From contig JAWQRN010000344.1 of the NCBI GenBank assembly GCA_033557685.1, forward strand, positions 1-31,093: 31,093 nucleotides of DNA. The letters are read 5' to 3'. Shown in pieces: positions 11,313 through 22,899 of the stretch (the first letter of the stretch is position 1; each line of letters begins with the position of its first letter). The stretch is from Sperchopsis tessellata. Its lineage: Eukaryota > Arthropoda > Insecta > Coleoptera > Hydrophilidae. Under the pieces are notes generated by a model that worked only from the letters and a program-made list of their open reading frames with translations, was not told the origin of the DNA and did not search any database. The translations under genes and the position numbers were made by a program.

Positions 11313-11379
11313 TAAAGATGGGGAAAAAAGCTCGACACCCACCAAGGGTATATGAGGAAAAAGATTAAGAAAGAATGAA

Positions 11380-11970
11380 TACAATTATTTGATGTACTTT
11401 ATTATTTATGATTTGTTCATAAATTGGGATTTGTTGTTTCGTTTACATTTAAGTGTTGGGTATTTTCATTCAAATTCTTTTCATCATATATATTTTGGGT
11501 AAATCTCGAATTTGTTTATCTGTTGGTTTTAGTAAAATACCTGAAATTACATTACTTTTTTGTTTCTTTTTGTTTTGATCGGTGAATTCAGGTGTTTGAT
11601 TTAATATCTCTGTTTCTACAAATTCGTCTATTAAATGTAATATATCTTGATTTGATTTACCGGGATTGTTTATCATGGGTTCGTTATCTTATTCAATTAT
11701 ATTTGTTCTTATGCGTTAGTGTTAAATTTTCCTTTTTTATAAATTACGTCGTAATCAAATTTATCAAAGCGTAATTTCCATCTAATTAATTTTATAATTT
11801 GGTTCTTTAATATTTTTTAACTGAACTTAAGGTCTGTAATCTATGAAGATAGTGATTTTTCTTCATCTAAAATGTTTACATGCCCATACTATGGCTAAAA
11901 GTTCATTCGAAATAATTAAAATCTCTGCTCTTTTCCTGTACATATATAGATACAGTGTTGGATGCAAGTT
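11380..11970 (-). pseudogene. pol: Gypsy/errantivirus-like RNase H and linker (pol middle part)
   Basis: RNase H removes the RNA strand during reverse transcription. On the minus strand an ASNT motif near 11965 matches the start of the domain. ELLAIVWACKHFR (11904-11866) and a following TIFIDYRP near 11850 match its centre. IKEPNYKINRWKLRFDKFDYDVIYKKGKFNTNA (11813-11720, stops included) matches the end that leads into the RNase H-integrase linker. The linker (11676-11470) has an open 68-aa piece. It continues to about 11385 with YEQIINNK, where the plus-strand LINE interrupts it; integrase resumes at 7465. The RT polymerase domain and everything upstream of it are not recognisable, so the element is 5'-truncated or diverged beyond recognition. 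Confidence 0.75.
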
Positions 11971-13020
11971 TATATGGTACATATTGTATTATGTTTTTAC
12001 GCAAGACATATGCTTGTATTGTTATGTGCCTGTTTGAATAAACGTCTTAAACTTCATTTATCTTTTATTCAATTCCATCGCTTCCCCACTCCTCATTTAT
12101 GTTTGCCCTTACCAACTAATTCAAATATATTGGATATATTAAAGCGTGCTTAGTATTTTATAATACTTTAATTGGTTAGTAACTTTAAATAAATTGAGCC
12201 TGACGGTTTACAAGACCTGAGTTTTTCACTAATTATTAAATTATTTAAATAGTCACATATTCTTACACAGTTACACATTCTTATAATTAATTGACACACA
12301 TTAGTAGCCTTCTCACAACACTTAAAATACTACTTATAAAACTCTTTTAGAAGAATTGAAGACGTTAATGAATAAATGTGTAATGTTACAGAATTGCAAC
12401 TGTGAGTAAATCTTTATAACAATTTGAAGTTGAAATTTTTGTTTATTTTTTTTGCGTTTATCATATGACAATTCCATTAAATATATTATATTTGTGTTTA
12501 GTAAATTACGTGTGCCTGTTGTATATCAAAAACCCCATATATACCATGTACTACAACTCTTACTGGAAAATAGGCAGTCAATGTTATAATAAGTAATATA
12601 ATGTCATAAACACAAAACAATCAAAAATAAAGTTACAATCCAAGCGCTAATTGAAAAATGCAAGATAACAGTGAAAGACACAAATAATAAATATCGGGTT
12701 AATAAAGATACACAACAATATTAACGTTCACCACAATGATGTGGGGATTACTGACTTGCAGTTTTAGAAGCTATCATCCTACATATAATTATCAACTAGA
12801 CTGTAATGAACTTGACGTTAAATACGCTTATCGTAAGCTTGCTCATTGTACCTGTAGGTTTGAAGTTCCAGAAGCTATCCAAAACCAACTTCTGGTCAAA
12901 ATAAAACGAAACGTGTAATTATTAGGATGGACAGTTTACATAATTTAACGCACAAGAAAATCATATTAAATTTTAGAAAAATACGCTTAACAAAGTTTCA
13001 AAAATAATGTGTAAAGTACC
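11971..13020. other. Unassigned A+T-rich DNA
   Basis: The protease, RT and gag of the minus-strand Gypsy element would be expected here, but I see none of their motifs. A 60-aa frame at 12736-12918 (plus) has no recognisable domain. Confidence 0.4.
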
Positions 13021-13024
13021 AACG

Positions 13025-14110
13025 GCATAATTTGGCACATGAGCGCGCATATGATAAACTTCTGATCTCCAGTAGGAGCGGCTTATCGACGCCGTCTGTT
13101 CTTCCTATTGGAGCGACCGATATTAATACTTGTCAACCCGATGTCAGGCAGCTTGACGAGTTATGCCGCAACCCCCCAAAAAATGACAGATACCATAAGG
13201 CAGCTATTGGGACCAGCGTAAGAAGGCGGGGGATGCTAAGAATCCGTGGAGTATAAACAGTTGCCCAACAATATTAAATGTATGCACCTGCAACTGCCGC
13301 ACATTATCCAGCGAAGTAAGATTAATAGAGCTGGAAAATGAATTGGACAAGATTCCATAGGATGATATGGGTCAGAGCGAAGTACGGAGAGAAGGAGAAG
13401 AGGTTATTCAACTGAAAAGTAGACATACGCTTTACTAACAATACTCAAAACGCGAATAATCAAGTTTGAGAGCACATCGGTCGGAGTAGCAAAATTAAAA
13501 ATAAAGAGTTCTAGGCGATATAAACTCCAAATTTTGCAAATGTTTGCCCCAAAAAGCAGCCATTCGGACGCGACTGTCGAAGTGTTCTATGAAGAGGTAA
13601 CATATTTTCATGATAACTCAAATGCACATTTTAGATCATCTTAGGAGGTCTTAATGCCAAAATAAAACAACCAGGTAATCAAGTTGTAGGTGCCTTCGGA
13701 TTTGGAAATAGAAATGAACGAACAAACTTGGAGAATTTGCAGAATCAAAGAGTGTGTGTATAGCAAATACCATTTTTGCTAAGAAAATGTCACGAAAATG
13801 GACCTGCCAAGGCTCAAGCAACACCAGGAACGAGAATGACTAAATGCCTACTAATAGAATTGTTTTGATACTGGATAAGTCAGTACCGTGTTGTTAGATA
13901 TAGAATATCTTTATATGTAAAATTAGAAAGATTGAAATCAACTAACGACTGTAGCAAAAAAACTTGGATCATCTAAATTCAAATGAAGAAATATTCCAAC
14001 TAGAGTTTAAAACAGATTTGCTGAGCTGGAAAAAAATAAATACGCCGACAAAGTATTTTGTACAATAGAAGTTACGGCTAGAGTAATAGGTGGAACTAAG
14101 GGTAAAATAC
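13025..14110 (+). pseudogene. RTE-like LINE 5' half: leader and endonuclease
   Basis: The part from 13032 to 13256 is an open 74-aa frame rich in Arg/Pro/Asn, upstream of the endonuclease. It is probably leader sequence of the element rather than a gene. The endonuclease starts near 13281 with CTCNCRTLSSE (Asn of the active site), followed by LIELENELDKI, then SEVRR with the catalytic Glu near 13378. FAPKSSHSDATVEVFYEEV (13541-13597) precedes a decayed GDFNAK box (GGLNAKI near 13645). Next come AFGFGNRNER (13693-13722), and RKWTCQGSSNTRNE with PTNRI at 13794-13863. A helical linker (13935-14050) follows. RT motifs are absent, so the copy is 3'-truncated. The endonuclease resembles the remnant at 3.0-3.2 kb. 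Confidence 0.7.
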
Positions 14111-14305
14111 AGATAGATGGATATATACAGCTTAATAGTTACCAAAGTGCATTGATGAAAATTTCAAATGATTAATATATAGATTGTCTCGTAGATAGAT
14201 GGACACGGTTAGGAGGATATTTGCTTATAACTTCAACATTTCCATTCATATCATAAGGCCTAAAATGAAGATCGGTCTGTGTATCAGCCGCATATTTGCG
14301 AGACT
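14111..14305. other. Unassigned spacer between two LINE fragments
   Basis: Lies between the plus-strand RTE-like 5' half and the minus-strand RT fragment. No motif was recognised. Confidence 0.4.
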
Positions 14306-15090
14306 AACAGCTACCGAGGGTTCGCGACATAAAGAAAAGTATACATAGTATACAACAATTGTCCCAGAAACCAACCTATAGGGAAGAAGTACAGACATAT
14401 AAGCTTAATATTATTTTTCCTGTTAGTATACTCTACAAGAAATAAAGTGAGATGAGCTGAGTTTAAGACTAATGTAACGATGATTAATTGTTTTGAAAGC
14501 CTTATAGTAGTGTAACAATACAAGGGCAGATAGCTTTCCATTATCAATGGGGCGGAAAATTCCATCAGTGAAACGCAATAATGCAGTAAAACTTCTGCTG
14601 TCACCACGAAATCCAGATTGTGTAGTTGGCAAAATGTAAATACACTTAAATGGATTTTAAGTTTGTAGTTGATAAGAAGCACCCTCTCAAATACCTTGCA
14701 CAGGACAAGTAAAATACGTATGGGTCTTAATACTGAAATAGAAGAACACTGTTGTCTTTTGGTAAACGAAACATAAAACTCTGCTTCCATATTAGAAGGA
14801 AAATAGAACCGTAAATGTAGCAATTAATGCTGGGTCGGATATAATGTAATAGTAGCAGGAAACAAAGTTTGCTTATTTACCCATCCGCTCCCACTCATTT
14901 AGAAGAAATGCTTCAATTTACTCTAGAAATTTCAAATTCGGACGCTTCACTATATCCTAGAGACTATGCAAAATATCACCTTTATTATATTCCAATAGTT
15001 CAATAACAGGAAGTGCATTGTTTTGCACTGATAGGAAATAATCATTAGTTTTATCCACGCTCTCAAAAGCAGGAGAAATATCTGGGGTTT
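14306..15090 (-). pseudogene. Jockey/CR1-group reverse transcriptase fragment
   Basis: Read on the minus strand from 15090, a DYFLSVQNN segment and a VGADG block near 14890 match the RT lead-in of the group. They are followed by PIRILLVLCKVFERVLL (fingers region, 14725-14675), PTTQSGFRGDSRSFTALL (14629-14576), and GKLSALVLLHYYKAFKTINH (14542-14483). In the last block the first catalytic Asp of the usual LDYSKAFDTINH is replaced by His, and the second by Lys. A block resembling PQGSVLGPLLY survives as IGWFLGQLLY near 14370. The YADD box and all else downstream are missing. Two frames are used, so at least one frameshift is present. The fragment is inactive and truncated at both ends. Confidence 0.65.
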
Positions 15091-17085
15091 ACGATCATTA
15101 TGAATATTTCATATCATCATCTTCGATCAAATCCGTCCCACGCTATCACTACGCGTATTACACCTAAAAAAAGTCTTCTATTCATGACGCACATCAAAAA
15201 TAACTATCTGAACCACAAGTAATTTTCATTCCTCTACTATATCATCGGTTCACGGTGTATGATATTGTAAAGTAGAGAAATCTCATCTCTTAGAGGGTAT
15301 TTGTAAGCTAATTATAAATTTAATATGTACTTCCATTTCCCGGCTAACTGAAAATTAAAGTTTAAACGAGTGCTGTTAGCTCGTTTACTTCTTAAATTAT
15401 TAAAACTCCTTAAGAAAATTTTTGTATACATTTTAAATATTTAATTCATTAACGTACTCAATACGTATATATATTGTTTAATCTATCATATATTAATGAG
15501 TATTGTTATTTTGACTACACTATATACAAAAGGATTAAAACCTATTTACACCTCTCTTACATTAGAGGTATATGTTAATTTAATTTCAATAAAATTAGAT
15601 ATATGTATAATTTCTATCAATTAAAATTCTTTGTAAAATGATCATACAGAATTTAGCAATAAATGAATACATCATTTTTAACGCGTGTAATTTATATTGA
15701 TTAAAGCATTCTAAATACACTCAAATCTCACTAAACAAAATATTGTCATTCAAAGAATTCTTTTAAGCCATTTGTGTACTGTGTAGCCAAAATTTTTTTT
15801 TTGCTTCATATAAGCCATTAAGCGTGTACTTACGAAAAAATATGGTTGGATATCAGGAAATATAGTACAACTTCGACGAAAAAGAAATGATTATTCATCA
15901 AGGGCTGGATGTAATTCTTGACAAGAGCTGTAATAACCAGAATAGCTTAGTCATTTTTCCAGTTCCGTGTAATTGTTTGACAGGTTCATTTCAAAAGAAA
16001 ATATGATGATTGTCGCACGATATACTATACGCGATAAACAAGACAAATTTAGATTAATTATTTCAGGTTAAATACAAGGTAGTTTACACATCGGAGATTT
16101 GATGAAATTTGTGACAAATTACTGACCATATATTTAAATTTGGATTGGATATCTGAATGTGATAACATCAATGCAGGTTTCGCTGAGGAAATTAAAAATT
16201 CAAGACCAGTTATGCTCTATATTAGGCCCATAGACTCTGTCAGTTCAAACTTCATTAAAAGTTAAGTTATATGATAGATTTATTTTTGTCGGAATTGTAA
16301 AAGAAAACTCCTCTAAAAGGATATGAAACGGCAATTTTTGATGCGACTACAAACATGAGCAAGAGGAAACGGTGATTCTATAGATCTATATTCTATTTCA
16401 TTAATAATATTTGTAGCTTTTTATTACGTCTTTGGTTGTTACTGTAATAACCAGTTCAGTTCAAAGACGTACCCTAATGGCAGTATACCTTATTTAATAA
16501 TATAACTAGATTTTTATTTAAGGTGTATTTGGCCTTTTAAGGGTATACAAGACTATATTTATTTACTGTTCTATTATTTTAATTAGTTCATATTTACTAT
16601 ATTGGGAGCTATTACTTCTTTTATCTATTACTCTTCTTTTCTTTTTCTAATATTTAAAAACTACTTTCAATATGATGGAAAAGGTACAGAAGCGTCTATC
16701 ATCATTAATTTCGTATTATATAGGGTTACCAATAATATATATTTCAAAGCGTACAAGCGATATTAAGAATAGTAGATTAGAGTTAACAATTACAGGCTGT
16801 TTTATTTAAAATAAATCCAGTTATATCATGTTAAACTTCACTACATTGTGAACTGCCTGTATGATAAAATATATTTCTACATCTGACAAATAGGTGATAC
16901 GCGTAGTAATTAAATAAACTTGGAGATTATATAATTTCTTAATCTATCAAAATTAAAATAAATAATACATTGCCGCTCAAAGTTAATCCCTCATTTGTTA
17001 ATATTTTCTAAATACTGCAAAATCACGGTAAGCTTTTAGTTTCGGTATAGACTTTGCTTCCAAAATTCGATGTACAATTTGATCA
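15091..17085. other. Unassigned A+T-rich DNA
   Basis: No recognisable transposon or RNA gene. A small hairpin (8-bp stem TAAACGAG at 15363-15370 with CTCGTTTA at 15380-15387) is present. A stretch near 16090-16260 stays open for about 56 codons on the plus strand without any motif I can assign. Confidence 0.45.
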
Positions 17086-17116
17086 AATATTAAATATACA
17101 ATTTGAGAAATGTACG

Positions 17117-17200
17117 AGTATATATTAAATGTGACATATTTCTACGGTTATTATCTCTATGAATGTTGTTTCTGGGTGGGAACCATGTAGAGGTTCTAAT
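17117..17200 (+). repeat. Left arm of an 84-bp inverted repeat
   Basis: The reverse complement of 18304-18388 matches this arm. From ACGGTTATTAT to the end I count about 50 identical positions out of 57; the outer part is less conserved but keeps TATATTAAATGT. Adjacent DNA (17200-17320) contains a CTTCAACGAATGAAGTCAAT segment. An open 108-aa minus-strand frame (17416-17090) crosses the arm; I do not recognise it as a protein and treat it as repeat sequence. Confidence 0.7.
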
Positions 17201-18303
17201 AGATGCTGACATTTCGTCCTCTGCTGCAAGGGATATCTTCAAGGCGAGTGATGTTACTTCAACGAATGAAGTCAATGTACTGGATATAAAGTTGATCTTT
17301 GTACTTCTGGAACATTGAGTATAGTTCAAAACATTATTTGGTTGCGAATCTTTAAAAGCTACAAAACTTTTGTATATAAAGTCATTTTCTATCCGAAACA
17401 ACATACGAGTTATCAAAGATAGTCGAACAGGAATACTCTGTTTCCTGAGTATACAAGCTATGTATTTTTTGTTGAAAATTGAGGGTCCAAAAATGTTGAT
17501 ACGCAGGGCAGCTGCCTCTCTTCTGATATGGCGTACGTATATGAGTTTAATAGTTTGTTACATTTATTTATTTAACTTAAACTAGCCCAAGCTCCATGTA
17601 CACAAAAGCAGATTATGCGGTGATTTTTTTTCGAAGAAAATGTCTCAGTGTCTTCCTGGTCGTTAAACTGTTGTGTATATTTTAGGTGTTTGATATTACA
17701 TCAAAATTATATATCTATATTCCATGTGGAACACTGGAACTACACAACATATTCCTAATTAAATGTAGAAAACTCACATGCATATTAAATATAATTGTTT
17801 TCTCTTAGTTATCTTTTTATGTCGTTGAATATATTTGTCAGAGCCTATATGTGATGTCCACTCTGAAATATAATTAGCAATATACTAGCTTGTATGATAT
17901 CCTGTAGTATAGATTGTAGAAACATATTTAAACTTTTTGTAATCCATTCGTGTGCACTATTTATATATAATAGAAAAAGGTAGATGAGGAGTGAATTGGG
18001 CGTTTCATTTACAAAAGTTAAAAATATATATTGTCTAGGGTGAGCCGAAAATTAACCTTTTGTTTTATTGACTGAACTGTTTCTAGTGTTTTTACTTTTC
18101 AGTAATATCTGTGAAATCATTTGTACAAAGAAGACTATTAATGTCAAACTCTTCTTAAAATTTGGAATGAATTAAATGGAAGAACATAATCTGAAATGAA
18201 CTTGTAATCATAAAAATACAATGAAATCATATTTTTCAATGTAATCAGTACCGTAAGTTTACAAAATAAAAATTAATTATATGACTAATTACATTTATGC
18301 CCT
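17201..18303. other. Interior between inverted-repeat arms, unassigned
   Basis: About 1.1 kb of A+T-rich sequence with no recognised coding domain. It could be the body of a non-autonomous element, or simply DNA between two independent insertions of the same repeat in opposite orientation. Confidence 0.35.
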
Positions 18304-18388
18304 TATCAGAACCTCTAGACGGTTTCCACCCGGAAACAACATTCATACATATAATAACCGTGGAAGTCTAGTACATTTAATATATGAC
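18304..18388 (-). repeat. Right arm of the 84-bp inverted repeat
   Basis: Contains AGAACCTCTAGACGGTTTCC and then CGGAAACAACATTCATA, the complement of the left arm. Same family as the arm at 17117-17200 in opposite orientation. Confidence 0.7.
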
Positions 18389-18554
18389 TAATTTATTATC
18401 ATAATTGTAATGTGAACTGCAAGTATCCTACCCATACTTTGTATCTTGTTTATGATATAAATATATTATATATCTATAAGTCTAAGATCTTCAAACTTAT
18501 AATTAGTTGATGCATATTTACATCACCAGGTTTTAAGGGCATCATATTCTACCA

Positions 18555-18900
18555 ATGGCGAATTATGGAGTCAGTGAATCTGAGGTGGCAGTTTAACCTA
18601 GAACTCGCAGGAAGCCTACTTTCGGTACTGCAGAAGATGTAATTTTAAAGAGTGCTGAACGAGTTTCACATGTTCATGTCTATCACCTAGATCCCGAGAC
18701 CACAGCTGATGAGCTGTTTCCTAAATTAAAATGTGAGAAGCTCTTCTTCTAGATGACCAGATTTATATGCCTCCTTCAAGCAAACCATTCCATCCTCACA
18801 GATTGGGGCCATTAAGGCTCTATCTTTGTGGCCGTTCGGAACTTGTTTCCAGAGATTTTTTACATCAGTTCGGTCGAAATCGAAGGTAACCTAATTGCCG
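18555..18900 (+). pseudogene. Jockey-like ORF1 carboxy-terminal remnant
   Basis: ORF1 of these elements is an RNA-binding gag-like protein. From an ATG at 18555 the frame runs KPTFGTAEDVILKSAERV and then HVHVYHLDPETTADELFPKL, ending with KCEKL at a stop near 18752. The HV-V-LDP-TTADEL block is the usual carboxy-terminal ORF1 domain in Jockey-like elements. After a frameshift, the following sequence still shows W-D-A--F-like and LWP-G-like matches up to about 18860. No zinc knuckles are visible upstream, so the amino part is lost. Confidence 0.55.
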
Positions 18901-18921
18901 AAAGTTTGACGATTTACAGAA

Positions 18922-20745
18922 TGACATCGAGTTCTTCTGCTGGTACTCTTAATATTTATTATCAAAATGTTCGTGTTTTAATCTCCAAATTAGATACTTT
19001 CCGTTCTAGAATTTTCTCACTGGATGTTGATGCTGTGGCAGTTACAGAACCTAGTTGACTGATAGTGTTTTCGACTTGTTGTGTTTGATTACTCATTCTT
19101 CTCTGTCTACAGATCTGACAGAAATTTAGTGGCCTGTGAAGTGTCACGTAGTGGCGGCGTATTTCTTGCTGTTTGTTCTAAATTCAAGTCTAGCGTTGTT
19201 GATGTTGGCGAGTTCATGCGGGTTTTGCCACCTAATATTGACTTGACTTGTGTGAAATATCAATTTGTTACTTTGACTTTGTATTTAATTGTTGTGTATA
19301 TTCCACCTGGCATAAGTTCCCAAATATATTTAACGTTTGTTGAATTTTTTTATAATTTAAATTGTATGCTTAGTTATAAAATCTTGTTACTTTGTGATTC
19401 TAATTTAGCGGAGTTTATTTTTTCAATTACATGAGATAACTGTGTTAGGGTACTTTGCTTTATTCTTTAATCTTGTTGAATTTAATAAAACTTATAACGA
19501 TCGAGGTAGATTACTTGATCTAGTATTTTTAAATATTTAATGTACTGTTGATCGACAGCTTTATCCTGTGCTTTTTGAAGATGTCTACCATCCAGCCCTC
19601 GATACCTCAATTCAGAGTTACAAGAGGCTCGATCTGATAGTCCAATGTAACTCATCTCACACAAGTTTATATCATGTTTTTTGACATCTGTGTAACATTA
19701 TCTTCCATCACTGAATCCGTTTTATGCCAGACATTTTCTCCATTTGAGAAAGTCGACCAAACTGGCTGCAGCTGAGGCCTCCAAGCACTTCTCTGAAAGG
19801 TCTTAGGCGTCTATTAGAGCTTGTCCTAAATAATTCTGGCGTTATGTTAACTCTCGTAAGGGCCCTCTTCAATAGTTGGTGAGTTTTGTGCGCTAGATAC
19901 TCCTCTTGATAATGTCAAAGCATTTACATTATTTTTTTCGTGCTTTTGGCACAACCTTGATTAATGATAGTCTCATAAAGTTGAATTTTTGATCTTTATC
20001 AATTTCTCTTGACAGCATAGCTCTTGCACATGTTACCTCGACTATAAAATGTATTAAGCTCACGGTTTCATCAGGGCCGGACCTTATCCCAGGTTTTTTG
20101 TTGAGAGATTGTCATACTATTTTCTCTTATCCATTATCAATTATTTTCAACCTCTGTTTACGAAGTGGTTCCCTTCCCGAGACCTGGGAGCGTTCTTGGA
20201 TTGTTCCAGTTCATAAGACAGGTTATGTACGTGATGTCAAAAACTACATACCTATTGCTATTCTTTCATCTTGTGAAGGTTTTTGAATCCATTTTTCATT
20301 ACTTAATTTTTCCACAAGTGCAGAATTGTATATCTGTGAACCAGAATGGCTTTATGAGTAAAAGATCTACCTTGTCATATTTATCATCCTATAATCAACT
20401 TTTCTCATCAGTTGTAGATAGTGGTGGGCAGGTTTATGTCATTTCTGCTGACTTTGCCAAGGTTTTTGATCGCATTGATAATGTTTGTTTCTTAATTCAT
20501 TTGGGTTTTCTACTTCCTTGATTAGTTTTTTCAAATATTATTTATCCAATCGTCAGTTGTGTATTAGCCACCAGGGTTTGAGTTCTTATTCATTCTTGGC
20601 TACTTCTGGACTCCTTCAGGGATCAATACTAGGTTCTTTATTATTCATCATTTTCATTAACGACCTTACTGATTATATTCTCAATAATTGTGTTAATTTT
20701 TCAGGTCAGCTTAAGTTTTTTGCCTGCAAAGTGATTTAGTCTCTC
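18922..20745 (+). pseudogene. Jockey-like ORF2 remnant: endonuclease and reverse transcriptase
   Basis: The endonuclease begins with TLNIYYQNVR (18940-18969, active-site Asn), then KLDTFRSRIFSLDVDAVAVTE with the catalytic Glu near 19050. After a frameshift come FFSVYRSDR and GGVFLAV. The GDFN box is degraded to CDSNLAEF (about 19392-19415), and GRLLDLVFL is visible near 19503. RT begins near 20060: SGPDLIPGFLLRDC, WERSWIVPVHKTGYVRDVKN with PIAILSS (20188-20270), NQNGFMSKRSTLSYLSSYNQ (20342-20401), and ADFAKVFDRIDN with the first catalytic Asp kept (20450-20485). LQGSILGSLLFIIFINDLTD spans 20614-20673. The FADD box that should follow is replaced by unrelated residues (20699-20730), so the polymerase is dead. 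Confidence 0.7.
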
Positions 20746-21550
20746 TTTTGCATTAGTATAATGTCAACTGCTTACTACTTAATGTTAAGCAATGTAATGT
20801 TATGAGCTTCACTCGTAAACGTACTGTCATTAAATTTCACTACAATATCATTATATTATCTTGGATTTGGTTGATTTTACGAGGGATATTGGTGTGGTTT
20901 TTGATGGAGCGCTTACTTTCTACCCACACATTCTAGATATATCGTCAGCTTATAAGCGTTTGCTTACTTTGTTGTAAGAAATGCCCATCAATTTGTTGGT
21001 CCTCTTTCGTTGAATCCACTGATTTTCGCTTTTGTCCGTTCTAAACATAAGTATTGTTCTGTTATTTGATCTCCTCTCAGTCAGCAATAGATAAACATCC
21101 TGGTGTCCGTGCAGAGACGATTTTTTAATTATTTGTATTTTAAGCGATTTCAGTTTCACCCCACTCAGGGACATCCCCATAATATTCTGTTGGAATTTTC
21201 GCATATATTCTATCTCTCCTGTTACTACTCCTGCTGAAGTTACGTTACGATATTTTTTTTATTTTCTTTTTTTGTCTTAGCAAATAGAACTTATAGGACA
21301 TTCTTCCCAGATCGGGGAAAATCAAATCGTTTGATAAGTCCCCCCCTAGATTGAATGTGTAACAGTTTTCATGTGGTATAGGATCGGATTGCTATTTTTT
21401 CAACCAGTATCTTGGAACTAAGATCTGTACTACCCAGGTTGTTCTAGTTCCTTTTTATGAATTAATTTTGATATTCGTAAATTTGTGTATATATTTTGTT
21501 TATTTTATTGTTTTTTAAAGCAATGGCATGGTGAAAATAAATTAATAAAA

Positions 21551-22739
21551 TATCAGCAATCGCTGGGCAAGTAAAATGATATTCATAACTCGTAGTTAGT
21601 GAATTGTAGGTAATCTTCTTATTTACTTCATAAACTGTAAATATAAACGTTATAGTAGTTTAGATTACCAGATGTTCCCATAACACATATGTATTTTTTA
21701 TTACTAGTGAGCAGCAATCGCATATATGTGGCAGCCATTTCATTTGATTCCGGCTATTGAATTGCAAATTGATTTCGACCGCAAAGACCCATGTACTTTG
21801 AGAACACGTAATTTTCAAATGGCTTCAGTTTCGTTCCATATTTATGATCAAGATGTTATCTAAAGTAGTTTGTCTATTCGAATAAAATAAAGTGTGCGTC
21901 TTAAGGCTTTGCTGTTGCAAAATCTCTTTTGTTTTTCATATAGTAAATATTCTGAGTGGTTTTTATTTCCTCAAACATATGTAATTTTTGAATATGGTTA
22001 TTTTAGAAAACAAGTACTTTTTACATAAGAAAACTGAGTTTTGAACGAAATATTCTAAATCTCTTTAAGTATTTTATAAGGTCCTTGAAACAAGCAAAAA
22101 AATGAAACAATTCAAATAAAATAAGTAGGCAGTAGGTGTTTTATGTCTTTTGCTGATTTATACTAACTTTATAAAATTAAATCATTTTAATAACCGTGAA
22201 ACTAATCTGAAAAAAGAATTACAAGAATTAGTGTTAAAAAATAAATTTTATAATTAGTTTTTATATCTTGGAAACATTATTTTGAAATTCGTTTGATCCA
22301 TAAATTATCAAAATTTCTAATGCGTATTTTCTTGTTATGTATCTACCTTTGAAATAAAAGAACAGGCATATGAAACAATATAAACAAATAGCTATGAAAT
22401 ATCTGCCAATGTGTGCCTCATATGTGGGTATAACCATTGGGTTATTCCATATAAAGATGTGAATCTGCAAGTACAAATCATATTGCTATAGAATCACCTG
22501 AAAGAAAATGTGATCACTGTTAACGATAAGCATAACTATTTTATTTAGAAAACTGACCAGGAGTAATATTAAAATTGTTTTAAAAGAATCTAAAGTAAAC
22601 GCTTCAATTAAATTTTAACATTTATGTATCCTTTGGATTAAGATTGTTCAGAAAGGTTATATCCATTCAATTTCTAAATATTCAAGTGATAGCATGCAAC
22701 TCCATGCCCACTCCATACACAATTCAATTAATACCAACA
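21551..22739. other. Unassigned A+T-rich DNA between two LINEs
   Basis: No coding domain, tRNA or clear repeat was recognised. A 71-aa minus-strand frame at 22476-22261 has no motif. Confidence 0.45.
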
Positions 22740-22899
22740 AAAAAAAACAGACCGGATTTCGTAACGGATATAGTTTTATTGAATACATTCACATAATGCT
22801 CGAATCTGCACAAGCCATTTAGGCTAGCGCAATTAAGACCTAAACTATTTCTTTGAAATCATCAACTTTCTTAACCTACTCTTAGACATGGGACAAAAT

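Larger units (their letters stand above)
7470..11378 (+). mobile_element. Near-complete non-LTR retrotransposon inserted in the Gypsy pol
   Basis: This ~3.9-kb plus-strand block carries a 5' leader, ORF1 remnant, and ORF2 remnant with endonuclease, RT and carboxy tail. It separates two parts of a minus-strand Gypsy pol. It is markedly purine-rich on the plus strand, unlike the DNA on both sides, which is why its antisense shows long serine/leucine/phenylalanine frames. The 3' end is placed near 11378, where Gypsy minus-strand coding resumes; the 5' end near 7470 is less certain because the leader has no landmark. I found no convincing target-site duplication. The RT and tail resemble RTE-like (F52C9.6-type) elements, while ORF1 resembles coiled-coil ORF1 proteins of other LINE groups. 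The clade is uncertain. Confidence 0.7.
18540..21550 (+). mobile_element. Jockey-like non-LTR retrotransposon, decayed
   Basis: Holds the carboxy end of ORF1, then an endonuclease and RT of ORF2, all on the plus strand and in the normal order, over about 3 kb. The 3' limit is placed near 21550 by an A+T-rich AATAAATTAATAAAATA tail. The 5' end is truncated because only the last part of ORF1 is visible. Frameshifts and missing blocks make it inactive. The clade is judged from the endonuclease and RT motifs and could be Jockey or CR1. Confidence 0.65.

Noticed and set aside
10889..11338. 149-aa minus-strand frame
   Set aside because: It is antisense to the LINE ORF2 carboxy tail, where RMRWFGYV and GRPRQTW motifs are readable on the plus strand.
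11971..13020. 5' LTR and gag of the Gypsy element
   Set aside because: I looked for a second copy of the 4160-4480 sequence and for gag, protease or RT motifs and found none by eye.
17090..17416. 108-aa minus-strand frame
   Set aside because: No known domain, and it crosses one arm of the 84-bp inverted repeat, so it is more likely repeat sequence than a gene.
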